Assembly: GCA_003565055.1 (NCBI GenBank)
Contig: PXDM01000361.1
Coordinates: forward strand, 1 to 5,900
Length of the DNA stretch: 5,900 bases
Direction of reading: 5' to 3'
Origin: Paracoccaceae bacterium
GTDB taxonomy: Bacteria > Pseudomonadota > Alphaproteobacteria > Rhodobacterales > Rhodobacteraceae
The notes under the pieces were generated by a model, which was given only the letters and a program-made list of their open reading frames with translations, had not been told where the DNA came from and searched no databases. Of this stretch, positions 1 to 5,190 are shown piece by piece; positions within the stretch are counted from its first letter, which is position 1, and every line of letters begins with the position of its first letter. The position numbers were made by a program, and so were the translations under genes.

Positions 1-154
1 CCTGACATTGCCCGTGGTCGTGCGTCTGGCTGGCACCAATGTCGAAGAGGGCCGCCGCATCATCAACGACTCCGGTCTGCCCCTGATTTCCGCCGATACC
101 TTGGCCGAGGCCGCCGCAACGGCGGTCAAGGCCCGCCCCGCCATGGCCGCTTGA
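1..154 (+). CDS. mtkA: Malate-CoA ligase beta subunit (MtkA/SucC family), C-terminal end only
   Basis: This is the 3' end of a gene that begins before the window; 50 codons are readable from base 2 to the TGA at 152-154. The visible peptide contains the C-terminal signature of the succinyl-CoA synthetase beta family, PVVVRLAGTNVEEGRRI followed by a SGLPLI segment. That part lies in the CoA-ligase domain that contacts the alpha subunit; the ATP-grasp domain is upstream and unseen. The family binds the nucleotide and, with the alpha subunit, joins CoA to a dicarboxylate via a phosphohistidine. The gene is called malate-CoA ligase rather than succinyl-CoA ligase because of its partner, which has MtkB-like diagnostic residues, and because of the meh-mct context; the tail alone cannot separate SucC from MtkA. 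The next gene starts 12 nt later, with its ribosome binding site touching this stop codon. Confidence 0.85.
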   Translation, partial: LTLPVVVRLAGTNVEEGRRIINDSGLPLISADTLAEAAATAVKARPAMAA

Positions 155-166
155 AGGAGCCCGCAA

Positions 167-1063
167 ATGTCGATTCTCATCCAGAAAGATACGCGCATCA
201 TCGTGCAAGGCATGTCAGGCCGCATCGGCCAGTTCCATGCCGAAGACATGATCAAGAACGGCACCAATGTCGTGGGCGGTGTGACCCCCGGTCGCGGTGG
301 TGAAACCGTGCTGGGCCGCCCGATCTTCAACACGGTGGCCGAGGCCGTCGAGGCCGTGGGCGCGCAGGCCTCGCTCGTGTTCGTGCCGCCGCCCGGCGCG
401 GCGGATGCGATCATGGAAGCGGCAGAAGCAGGGCTTGAATTCGCGGTCTGCGTGACCGATGGCATCCCGTCGCAGGATATGATGAAGGTCAAACGTTTCC
501 TGCGCCGCTTCCCGGCTTCGCGCAAGATGCGCTTCATCGGGCCGAATTGCGCAGGCGTCATCTCGCCCGGCAAAGGGTTCATGGGCATTATGCCCCCGCA
601 TATCTACCTGCCCGGTCGCGTGGGCATCGTGGGCCGTTCCGGCACGCTGGGCTATGAGGCCGCCAGCCAGATGAAGGCGCTGGGCATCGGGGTGTCGACC
701 TCGGTGGGCATTGGCGGCGATCCGATCAATGGCTCCAGCTTCCGCGATATTCTGGAGCTGTTCGAGAATGACCCCGAGACCGATGCCGTCATGATGATCG
801 GTGAAATCGGCGGCCCGCAGGAAGCAGAGGCCGCGGTCTACGCCCGCGATCACATGACGAAACCGGTCGTGGCCTATATCGCGGGGCTGTCTGCGCCCAA
901 GGGCCGCAAGATGGGCCATGCGGGCGCGATCATCTCGGCCTTTGGCGAATCGGCGCAGGAAAAGGTGGAAATCCTTTCGGCGGCGGGTATCACTGTCTCG
1001 CCGACACCGTCGGCCATGGGCGAGACCATCGCTCGGGTTCTTGGTGAGAGGCAAGCTGCATGA
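167..1063 (+). CDS. mtkB: Malate-CoA ligase (malate thiokinase) alpha subunit
   Basis: The 298-residue protein is a full-length alpha subunit of the succinyl-CoA synthetase family (usual length about 290-300). The N-terminal CoA-binding Rossmann domain covers roughly residues 5-100 (GGVTPGRGG at 37-45). The ligase domain holds the phosphorylatable His251 in KMGHAGAII and Glu213 in IGEIGG; their 38-residue spacing equals that of Glu208 and His246 in E. coli SucD. Several positions favour MtkB over SucD: DGIPSQDMM (SucD has EGIPTLDML), the insert KRFLRRFPASRK at 109-120, NCAGVISPGK (NCPGVITPGE) and DPINGSSF (DPIPGSNF). Expected reaction: ATP-dependent conversion of malate and CoA to malyl-CoA in the cytoplasm, jointly with MtkA. 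The ATG at 167 is preceded by AAGGAG at 154-159, 7 nt away. The stop overlaps the next start (ATGA). The family recognition comes from memory of these proteins, and the substrate is inferred; mesaconate, citramalate, itaconate or succinate remain possible. Confidence 0.88.
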   Translation: MSILIQKDTRIIVQGMSGRIGQFHAEDMIKNGTNVVGGVTPGRGGETVLGRPIFNTVAEAVEAVGAQASLVFVPPPGAADAIMEAAEAGLEFAVCVTDGIPSQDMMKVKRFLRRFPASRKMRFIGPNCAGVISPGKGFMGIMPPHIYLPGRVGIVGRSGTLGYEAASQMKALGIGVSTSVGIGGDPINGSSFRDILELFENDPETDAVMMIGEIGGPQEAEAAVYARDHMTKPVVAYIAGLSAPKGRKMGHAGAIISAFGESAQEKVEILSAAGITVSPTPSAMGETIARVLGERQAA

Positions 1064-1944
1064 GCAAAACGGAAGCGCCCTTGACGGGCGATGCCGCCAC
1101 GCCCGAACAGGCACAAGCCTGGGTCGGGAGGGTGGAAACCCGCACAGGGGCGGTCAGCCCGGAATTCGCAGGCATGGTCATGGGGGCGCTGGGACATCCG
1201 GCTGCCCCCCAGCCCGCTATTCACACAGGCGCGGTTTTGCCGGTGCTCTGGCATTGGGTGGCCTTCCCCGAATTCGTGCCGATTTCGGAGATCGCGACGG
1301 ATGGGCATCCGAAACTTGGCGGGTTCCTGCCGCCCTTGCCCTTCAACCGGCGCATGTGGGCGGGGGGCAAGCTCTCGTTCAAGGGCCGTTTCGCCGTGGG
1401 CGAGGCGATCACCAAGCGCTCGGAAATCCTGAGTGTCGATTTCAAGACCGGTAGCACGGGCGACATGGCCTTCGTGCGTGTGGGCCATGATCTGCGCGGC
1501 GAGGGTGGCGCGCAAATCCGTGAGGAACAGGATATCGTCTATCTGCCGATCCCCGACAGCTTCCGCGCGCCGCGTGCGATCCCGGCCCCGGAGGCACCGA
1601 TTTTCTCCGAACCCGTCGAGGTCGGCCCGGTGCGGCTGTTTCGCTATTCGGCGGCCACATATAACGCGCACCGCATCCATTATGACCGCGATTATGCGAC
1701 CGGGGCAGAGCGCTACCCGGGGCTTGTCGTCCACGGGCCGATGCAGGCGACGCTGCTGATGGAAGCGGCGATGCGCCACACGGGGGCCACGCCCTCGCGG
1801 TTCAGTTTCCGCGGTGTGCATCCGATGTTTGACGGCACGCTCTCGCTTCAGGCCGAAGCGGACGGACCGGGGGCCTTGAAGCTCTGCACTGTGGCCGAAG
1901 CTGGCCATCAAGGGCTGCAAGCCCGCTTTGAATGGGAGGAGTGA
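1060..1944 (+). CDS. meh: Mesaconyl-C4-CoA hydratase (HTD2/MaoC-like double hotdog)
   Basis: The 294-residue protein has the layout of the FAS1-dehydratase/HTD2-like hydratases. A degenerate N-terminal hotdog contains LPVLWHWVAF (60-69), the segment GGFLPPLPFNRRMWAGG at 87-103 and a second conserved strand near 110-165. A C-terminal hotdog contains FRYSAATYNAHRIHYD at 194-209, whose Asn202 and His204 sit where MaoC-type hydratases keep their active-site pair, and the strand GLVVHGPMQ at 221-229. Proteins of this type include mesaconyl-C4-CoA (3-methylfumaryl-CoA) hydratase of the 3-hydroxypropionate bicycle, which makes (S)-citramalyl-CoA, and itaconyl-CoA hydratase of itaconate degraders. 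The adjoining mct-like gene, whose product makes the C4 ester, favours the mesaconyl-C4-CoA role. The ATG at 1060 overlaps the mtkB stop by 4 nt, with a weak GAGAGG about 8 nt upstream, suggesting translational coupling. No signal peptide, so cytoplasmic. Fold and family are secure; the exact substrate is inferred. Confidence 0.82.
   Translation: MSKTEAPLTGDAATPEQAQAWVGRVETRTGAVSPEFAGMVMGALGHPAAPQPAIHTGAVLPVLWHWVAFPEFVPISEIATDGHPKLGGFLPPLPFNRRMWAGGKLSFKGRFAVGEAITKRSEILSVDFKTGSTGDMAFVRVGHDLRGEGGAQIREEQDIVYLPIPDSFRAPRAIPAPEAPIFSEPVEVGPVRLFRYSAATYNAHRIHYDRDYATGAERYPGLVVHGPMQATLLMEAAMRHTGATPSRFSFRGVHPMFDGTLSLQAEADGPGALKLCTVAEAGHQGLQARFEWEE
1935..1939 (+). promoter_or_regulatory. Ribosome binding site that sets the mct start
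   Basis: GGAGG lies 9 nt before ATG 1949, inside the last codons of meh. It supports ATG 1949 and argues against the upstream in-frame TTG at 1928. Confidence 0.75.
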
Positions 1945-1948
1945 GGCA

Positions 1949-3193
1949 ATGGGAATTCTCAAAGGGATGCGGGTGATCGAGGGCTCGGCCTTCGTGGCGA
2001 TTCCGCTGGCGGGCATGACGCTGGCGCAGATGGGGGCCGAAGTGATCCGTTTTGACCGCATCGAGGGCGGTCTCGACGCCGCCCGCTGGCCTGTGACCGA
2101 GGACGGTCAGAGCCTGTTCTGGGCCGGGCTGAACAAGGGCAAGAAATCCGTCGCGGTCGATATGAAATCGCCGAAAGGCCGCGAGCTGATCACGCGGATC
2201 ATCACCGCGCCGGGCGACGACGCGGGGCTGTTTCTGACCAATCTGCGCGTGCGCGGCTGGATGGATCATGAGACGCTTTCGCGCCACCGCGATGATCTGG
2301 TGATGGTGGCGCTCTTGGGCGACCGGCATGGGCGCGCGGCGGTGGATTATTCCGTGAACCCGTCCTTGGGCTTTCCGACCGCGACCGGGCCGGAGGGCTC
2401 CAGCGAGCCTGTCGCCCATGTGCTGCCTGCCTGGGATTGCATCGCGGGCAATATGGCCGTGACTGCGCTTCTGGCGGCAGAGCGGCACCGCCTGCGCACC
2501 GGCCAAGGGCAGGAAGTGCTGTTCTCGCTGAAAGATGCGGCGGCGGCGATGCTCGGCAATCTCGGGATCATCGGCGAGGTGGCGGTGAATGGCACGGATC
2601 GGCCCAAATACGGCAATGCGCTTTATGGCGGCTATGGGCAGGATTTCATCTGCGCGGATGGCAAGCGCGTCATGGTGATCGGGCTGACCGACCGGCAATG
2701 GCGCGGGCTCGTGAAGGCCACGGGCATGGTCGAGGCGATGGCCGCGCTGGAGGCCCGTCTGGGCGAGAGCCTGAGCCGCGAAGGGGCGCGCTTCCGGCAC
2801 CGGGCGGCGATCACGGAGGTGCTCGCGCCGTTTTTCGCAAGCCACAAGGTCGCGGATTTCGCCAAGAGTTTCGACGCCAGCGGGGTCACATGGTCCCAGT
2901 TCCGCAGCTTTGCGGAAGCAGTGCGCGAAGACCCGGATCTTTCGACCGAAAACCCGATGTTCCACATGGTCGATCAGCCGGGGATCGGCAGCTATCCGAC
3001 GCCTGCCTCGCCGCTGTCTTTCTCCGAAATCGTGCGGCAGGCCCCGGTCCCGGCCCCAGCATTGGGCGCGCATACCGAAGAGGTGCTGGCCGATGTGGCC
3101 GGGCTGCAATCGGGCGAGATTGGCGCGCTTTTTGACGAAGGGATCGTGACGGGGCCGCGTCTGGACGGGGTTTTTACCCGCGCGGCTGAGTGA
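1949..3193 (+). CDS. mct: Mesaconyl-CoA C1-C4 CoA transferase (family III, CaiB/BaiF type)
   Basis: The 414-residue protein is a family III CoA transferase (usual length about 400). It opens with VIEGSAFVAIPLAGMTLAQMGAEV-type residues at 9-32 and continues with RFDRIEGGLDAARWPVT (34-50) and LFWAGLNKGKKSVAVD (56-71). The expected catalytic aspartate is Asp163 in LPAWDCIAG, which would carry the acyl-aspartyl anhydride. Further family segments are GQEVLFSLKDA (187-197), NALYGGYGQDF (223-233) and the C-terminal NPMFHMVDQPGIGSY (335-349). These segments match, from memory, Chloroflexus Mct more closely than formyl-CoA or carnitine CoA transferases. Mct moves CoA within mesaconyl-CoA from C1 to C4 (2-methylfumaryl-CoA isomerase). 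The start chosen is ATG 1949, with GGAGG at 1935-1939; an in-frame TTG at 1928 would add seven residues inside meh and has no good ribosome binding site. It begins 4 nt after the meh stop and ends the operon. An intermolecular itaconate or mesaconate CoA transferase is the main alternative. Confidence 0.83.
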   Translation: MGILKGMRVIEGSAFVAIPLAGMTLAQMGAEVIRFDRIEGGLDAARWPVTEDGQSLFWAGLNKGKKSVAVDMKSPKGRELITRIITAPGDDAGLFLTNLRVRGWMDHETLSRHRDDLVMVALLGDRHGRAAVDYSVNPSLGFPTATGPEGSSEPVAHVLPAWDCIAGNMAVTALLAAERHRLRTGQGQEVLFSLKDAAAAMLGNLGIIGEVAVNGTDRPKYGNALYGGYGQDFICADGKRVMVIGLTDRQWRGLVKATGMVEAMAALEARLGESLSREGARFRHRAAITEVLAPFFASHKVADFAKSFDASGVTWSQFRSFAEAVREDPDLSTENPMFHMVDQPGIGSYPTPASPLSFSEIVRQAPVPAPALGAHTEEVLADVAGLQSGEIGALFDEGIVTGPRLDGVFTRAAE

Positions 3194-3199
3194 CGAAAA

Positions 3200-3225
3200 C
3201 GCCGCCCCCGATGAGGGGGGCGGCG
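3200..3225 (-). terminator. Intrinsic terminator between convergent mct and aldehyde dehydrogenase genes
   Basis: A perfect 10-bp all-G/C stem pairs 3200-3209 (CGCCGCCCCC) with 3216-3225 (GGGGGCGGCG) around the 6-nt loop GATGAG. Read on the minus strand, the hairpin is followed at once by TTTT (AAAA at 3196-3199 on the plus strand), so it is a standard intrinsic terminator for the aldehyde dehydrogenase transcript, starting 23 nt after that gene's stop. On the plus strand no T-run follows, so stopping the mct transcript here would depend on the hairpin alone or on Rho. It occupies about half of the 54-nt gap between the two stop codons. Confidence 0.8.
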
Positions 3226-3247
3226 CGGCGTCCTTGGTCGCGATGTC

Positions 3248-4768
3248 TCAGAAGAAACCGAGCTTGTTGGGGTTGTAGCTGACCAGCATGTTCTTGGTCT
3301 GCTGGTAATGATCCAGCATCATGCGGTGGTTTTCGCGCCCGATTCCCGACTGCTTGTAGCCCCCGAAGGCCGCATGCGCCGGATAGGCGTGGTAGTTGTT
3401 GACCCAGACCCGGCCAGCCTCGATCGCGCGACCGAAGCGATAGGCGCGCGTGCCGTCGCGGGTCCAGACGCCTGCGCCAAGGCCGTACATCGTGTCATTG
3501 GCGATGGCGAGCGCTTCCTCATCCGTCTTGAAGGTCGTCACCGACACGACCGGGCCGAAGATTTCTTCCTGGAAAACGCGCATCTTGTTGTTGCCCTTGA
3601 AGATCGTGGGCTCGATGTAGAAGCCGCCTTCGAGATCGCCGTCCATCTTGGCCGAAGCCCCGCCAGTCAGCACTTCCGCGCCTTCTTCCACGCCGATGGT
3701 GAAATAGGACATGATCTTGTCATGCTGCTGCTTGGAGGCCTGCGCGCCCAGCATCGTGTTCATGTCGCGCGGGTCGCCCTGCTTGATGGCCTTCACCCGT
3801 GCGATGCAGCGCGCGATGAATTCCTCGTAGATGTCTTCCTGAATGAGCGCGCGGCTCGGGCAGGTGCAGACTTCGCCCTGGTTGAACGCGAAGAGCACGA
3901 AACCTTCGACGGCCTTGTCGAGATAGGCGTCATCCTGCGCCATGATGTCGCTGAAGAAGATGTTGGGCGATTTGCCGCCCAGTTCCAGCGTGACCGGGAT
4001 CAGGTTGACGGTCGCAGCTTCCATGATCTTGCGACCCGTGGCGGTGGAGCCGGTGAAGGCGATCTTGGCGATCCGGTTCGAGCGCGCCAGCGCATCGCCG
4101 CATTCCGCGCCCAGACCGTTGACGATGTTCAGCACACCATCCGGCAGCAGGTCTGCGATGGTTTCCATCAGCACGAGGATCGCCGCCGGTGTCTGCTCGG
4201 CGGGTTTCAGCACGATGCAGTTGCCCGCAGCCAGTGCCGGGGCGAGTTTCCACGCGGCCATCAGGATCGAGAAGTTCCACGGGATGATCTGGCCGACCAC
4301 GCCCAGCGGCTCCTGGAAATGATAGGCGACCGTGTCATTGTCGATCTGCGACATGGAGCCTTCCTGCCCGCGCAACACGCCTGCGAAATAGCGGAAATGG
4401 TCCACGGCCAGCGGAATATCCGCATTGGTCGTCTCGCGGATGGGCTTGCCATTGTCCCATGTCTCGGCAGCGGCCAGCAGGTCGAGGTTTTGTTCCAGAC
4501 GATCAGCGATTCGCAGGATCAGGTTCGAGCGCTCGGTCGCGGAGGTCTTGCCCCAGGCGTCCTTGGCGGCATGGGCTGCGTCCAGCGCCAGCTCGATGTC
4601 AGCGGCGTCCGAGCGCGCGACTTCGCAGACTTTCTGGCCGGTGATGGGCGTGACATTGTCCATGTAGCGCCCGCCCACGGGCTCGACGAATTTGCCGCCG
4701 ATGAAATTGCCATAGCGCTCGCGGAACGGCGATGTCGTGCGGAAATCAGCTTGGGTCATCTGGTTCAT
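3248..4768 (-). CDS. NAD-dependent aldehyde dehydrogenase, ExaC/AcoD type
   Basis: This complete 506-residue aldehyde dehydrogenase oxidises an aldehyde to the acid with NAD+ in the cytoplasm. Catalytic features are all present: Asn165 in PWNF, Lys188 in LKPAEQTP (cofactor binding), FTGST at 238-242 closing the Rossmann fold, general base Glu262 in LELGGKSPN, nucleophile Cys301 in FNQGEVCTCPSR and Glu402 in EEIFGP. The ETWDNGKPIRET segment (102-113), the CTCPSR variant of the cysteine loop and the tail DHYQQTKNMLVSY...LGFF are typical of the acetaldehyde dehydrogenases ExaC of Pseudomonas and AcoD, so acetaldehyde or another short aliphatic aldehyde is the likely substrate. PWNFSIL replaces the more usual PWNFPLL. 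The ATG at 4768 is chosen because AGGAGG stands 8 nt upstream and the protein then begins like its relatives; the frame stays open to 4987, but that extension has no family resemblance. It is monocistronic by position, convergent with mct and 422 nt from glf. Confidence 0.93.
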   Translation of the reverse strand: MNQMTQADFRTTSPFRERYGNFIGGKFVEPVGGRYMDNVTPITGQKVCEVARSDAADIELALDAAHAAKDAWGKTSATERSNLILRIADRLEQNLDLLAAAETWDNGKPIRETTNADIPLAVDHFRYFAGVLRGQEGSMSQIDNDTVAYHFQEPLGVVGQIIPWNFSILMAAWKLAPALAAGNCIVLKPAEQTPAAILVLMETIADLLPDGVLNIVNGLGAECGDALARSNRIAKIAFTGSTATGRKIMEAATVNLIPVTLELGGKSPNIFFSDIMAQDDAYLDKAVEGFVLFAFNQGEVCTCPSRALIQEDIYEEFIARCIARVKAIKQGDPRDMNTMLGAQASKQQHDKIMSYFTIGVEEGAEVLTGGASAKMDGDLEGGFYIEPTIFKGNNKMRVFQEEIFGPVVSVTTFKTDEEALAIANDTMYGLGAGVWTRDGTRAYRFGRAIEAGRVWVNNYHAYPAHAAFGGYKQSGIGRENHRMMLDHYQQTKNMLVSYNPNKLGFF

Positions 4769-4776
4769 GTGGTCTT

Positions 4777-4782
4777 CCTCCT
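4777..4782 (-). promoter_or_regulatory. Strong ribosome binding site of the aldehyde dehydrogenase gene
   Basis: On the minus strand AGGAGG is followed by 8 nt and then ATG 4768. It is a perfect Shine-Dalgarno core and fixes the start against the long open extension upstream. Confidence 0.85.
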
Positions 4783-4869
4783 GAATGGGCCGCCTCCTCG
4801 TGACGGCTGGATATGTCGTGTGCGCCCGACCGGGGCCTGACGCGCAACACCCTGACTGCGATCCGGGCG

Positions 4870-4918
4870 CTGCCCTGGAATCGAGGGCAGGCAGGACTGA
4901 TCGCAGGCCAGTTCTGCC
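4870..4918. promoter_or_regulatory. Two abutting inverted repeats upstream of the aldehyde dehydrogenase gene
   Basis: The first repeat is CTGCCCT (4870-4876) and AGGGCAG (4884-4890), a perfect 7-bp palindrome around a 7-nt centre. The second is GGCAGGACTG (4890-4899) and CAGTTCTGCC (4909-4918), 9 of 10 positions paired around a 9-nt centre. They share base 4890. They lie 102-150 nt upstream of the aldehyde dehydrogenase start on its promoter side, a reasonable position for operator sites, though a stem-loop leader is equally possible. No regulator gene is in the window, so the assignment is structural only. Confidence 0.35.
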
Positions 4919-5078
4919 GCGCTGCAAGACGTGCCGGCGCGGCATCCGGGCTGCGGACAGAGAACAGGGAATCACCTGCCCGCGCAATTAGACCAAAGGA
5001 TGGGGCATGGTTCTGCCCGGGTCATCGCGCTGGTTGCAGGGTTGGTTTTGGGGCTTACGACGACAGAGGCGATACAGG

Positions 5079-5130
5079 CGAAGACCTGCCGCGTCTGGCC
5101 GCGCGTGAACAGCCGCCGCAGATGCGCGCC
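5079..5130 (-). repeat. Diverged direct repeat of the glf 3' coding end, copy downstream of glf
   Basis: These 52 nt align without gaps to 5256-5307 at 40 of 52 positions, with identical 11-nt blocks at both ends (CGAAGACCTGC and AGATGCGCGCC). The offset is 177 nt, exactly 59 codons. Read in the glf frame this copy gives GAHLRRLFTRGQTRQVFA against GAHLTQAFARGQAPQVFV inside glf, 11 of 18 identical. It lies after the glf stop (TAG 5191-5193) and a second in-frame TGA at 5179-5181, so it should not be translated as part of Glf. It may be the relic of a duplication or of an older glf end. Confidence 0.6.
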
Positions 5131-5147
5131 CGATTGCACGGGGCCGT

Positions 5148-5170
5148 GGCGGGGCAGGGGAATGCCCGCC
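5148..5170 (-). terminator. Possible terminator hairpin after glf
   Basis: GGCGGGGCA (5148-5156) can pair with TGCCCGCC (5163-5170) with one bulged G and a 6-nt loop. It begins about 21 nt downstream of the glf stop in the direction of glf transcription. No T-run follows on the minus strand, so it is only a weak intrinsic-terminator candidate; Rho-dependent ending is equally plausible. Confidence 0.35.
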
Positions 5171-5190
5171 TTCGAGGATCACGCGGTGGC

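Larger units (their letters stand above)
4769..5190. other. Intergenic region between glf and the aldehyde dehydrogenase gene
   Basis: These 422 nt should contain the end of the glf transcript and the promoter of the aldehyde dehydrogenase gene. Seen here are the ribosome binding site near 4780, two abutting inverted repeats at 4870-4918, a small GGGCA/TGCCC hairpin at 5003-5018, a diverged copy of glf coding sequence at 5079-5130 and a hairpin at 5148-5170. I could not recognise a convincing -35/-10 pair. A sigma-54-like GGCACG...TTGC at 4922-4933 on the minus strand has 8 instead of 10 bases between its GG and GC. Frames are open on both strands, as is usual at this G+C content, but none resembles a known protein. 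Confidence 0.6.

Noticed and set aside
874..2061. A 395-codon minus-strand open frame opposite mtkB, meh and the mct start
   Set aside because: It crosses three convincingly coding plus-strand genes and has shadow-like composition.
1802..3109. A 435-codon minus-strand open frame opposite mct
   Set aside because: It is a low-stop shadow of the mct codon bias with an Arg/His-rich composition and no recognisable motif.
3308..4840. A 510-codon open frame on the plus strand opposite the aldehyde dehydrogenase gene
   Set aside because: It lies entirely antisense to a well-supported enzyme gene, resembles no known family, is rich in Arg, His, Asp and Ala as expected of reverse-complement frames in high-G+C DNA, and has no ribosome binding site.
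4922..4933. Sigma-54-type -24/-12 element on the minus strand (GGCACG then TTGC)
   Set aside because: Only 8 bases separate the GG and GC dinucleotides where 10 are required, so it should not work as such a promoter.
4769..4987. N-terminal extension of the aldehyde dehydrogenase frame by 73 codons
   Set aside because: The extension has no similarity to aldehyde dehydrogenases, and AGGAGG stands exactly 8 nt before ATG 4768.
5137..5148. Short inverted repeat CACGG-GG-CCGTG
   Set aside because: Its 2-nt loop is too small for a stable RNA hairpin, and such short G/C palindromes are frequent at this base composition.
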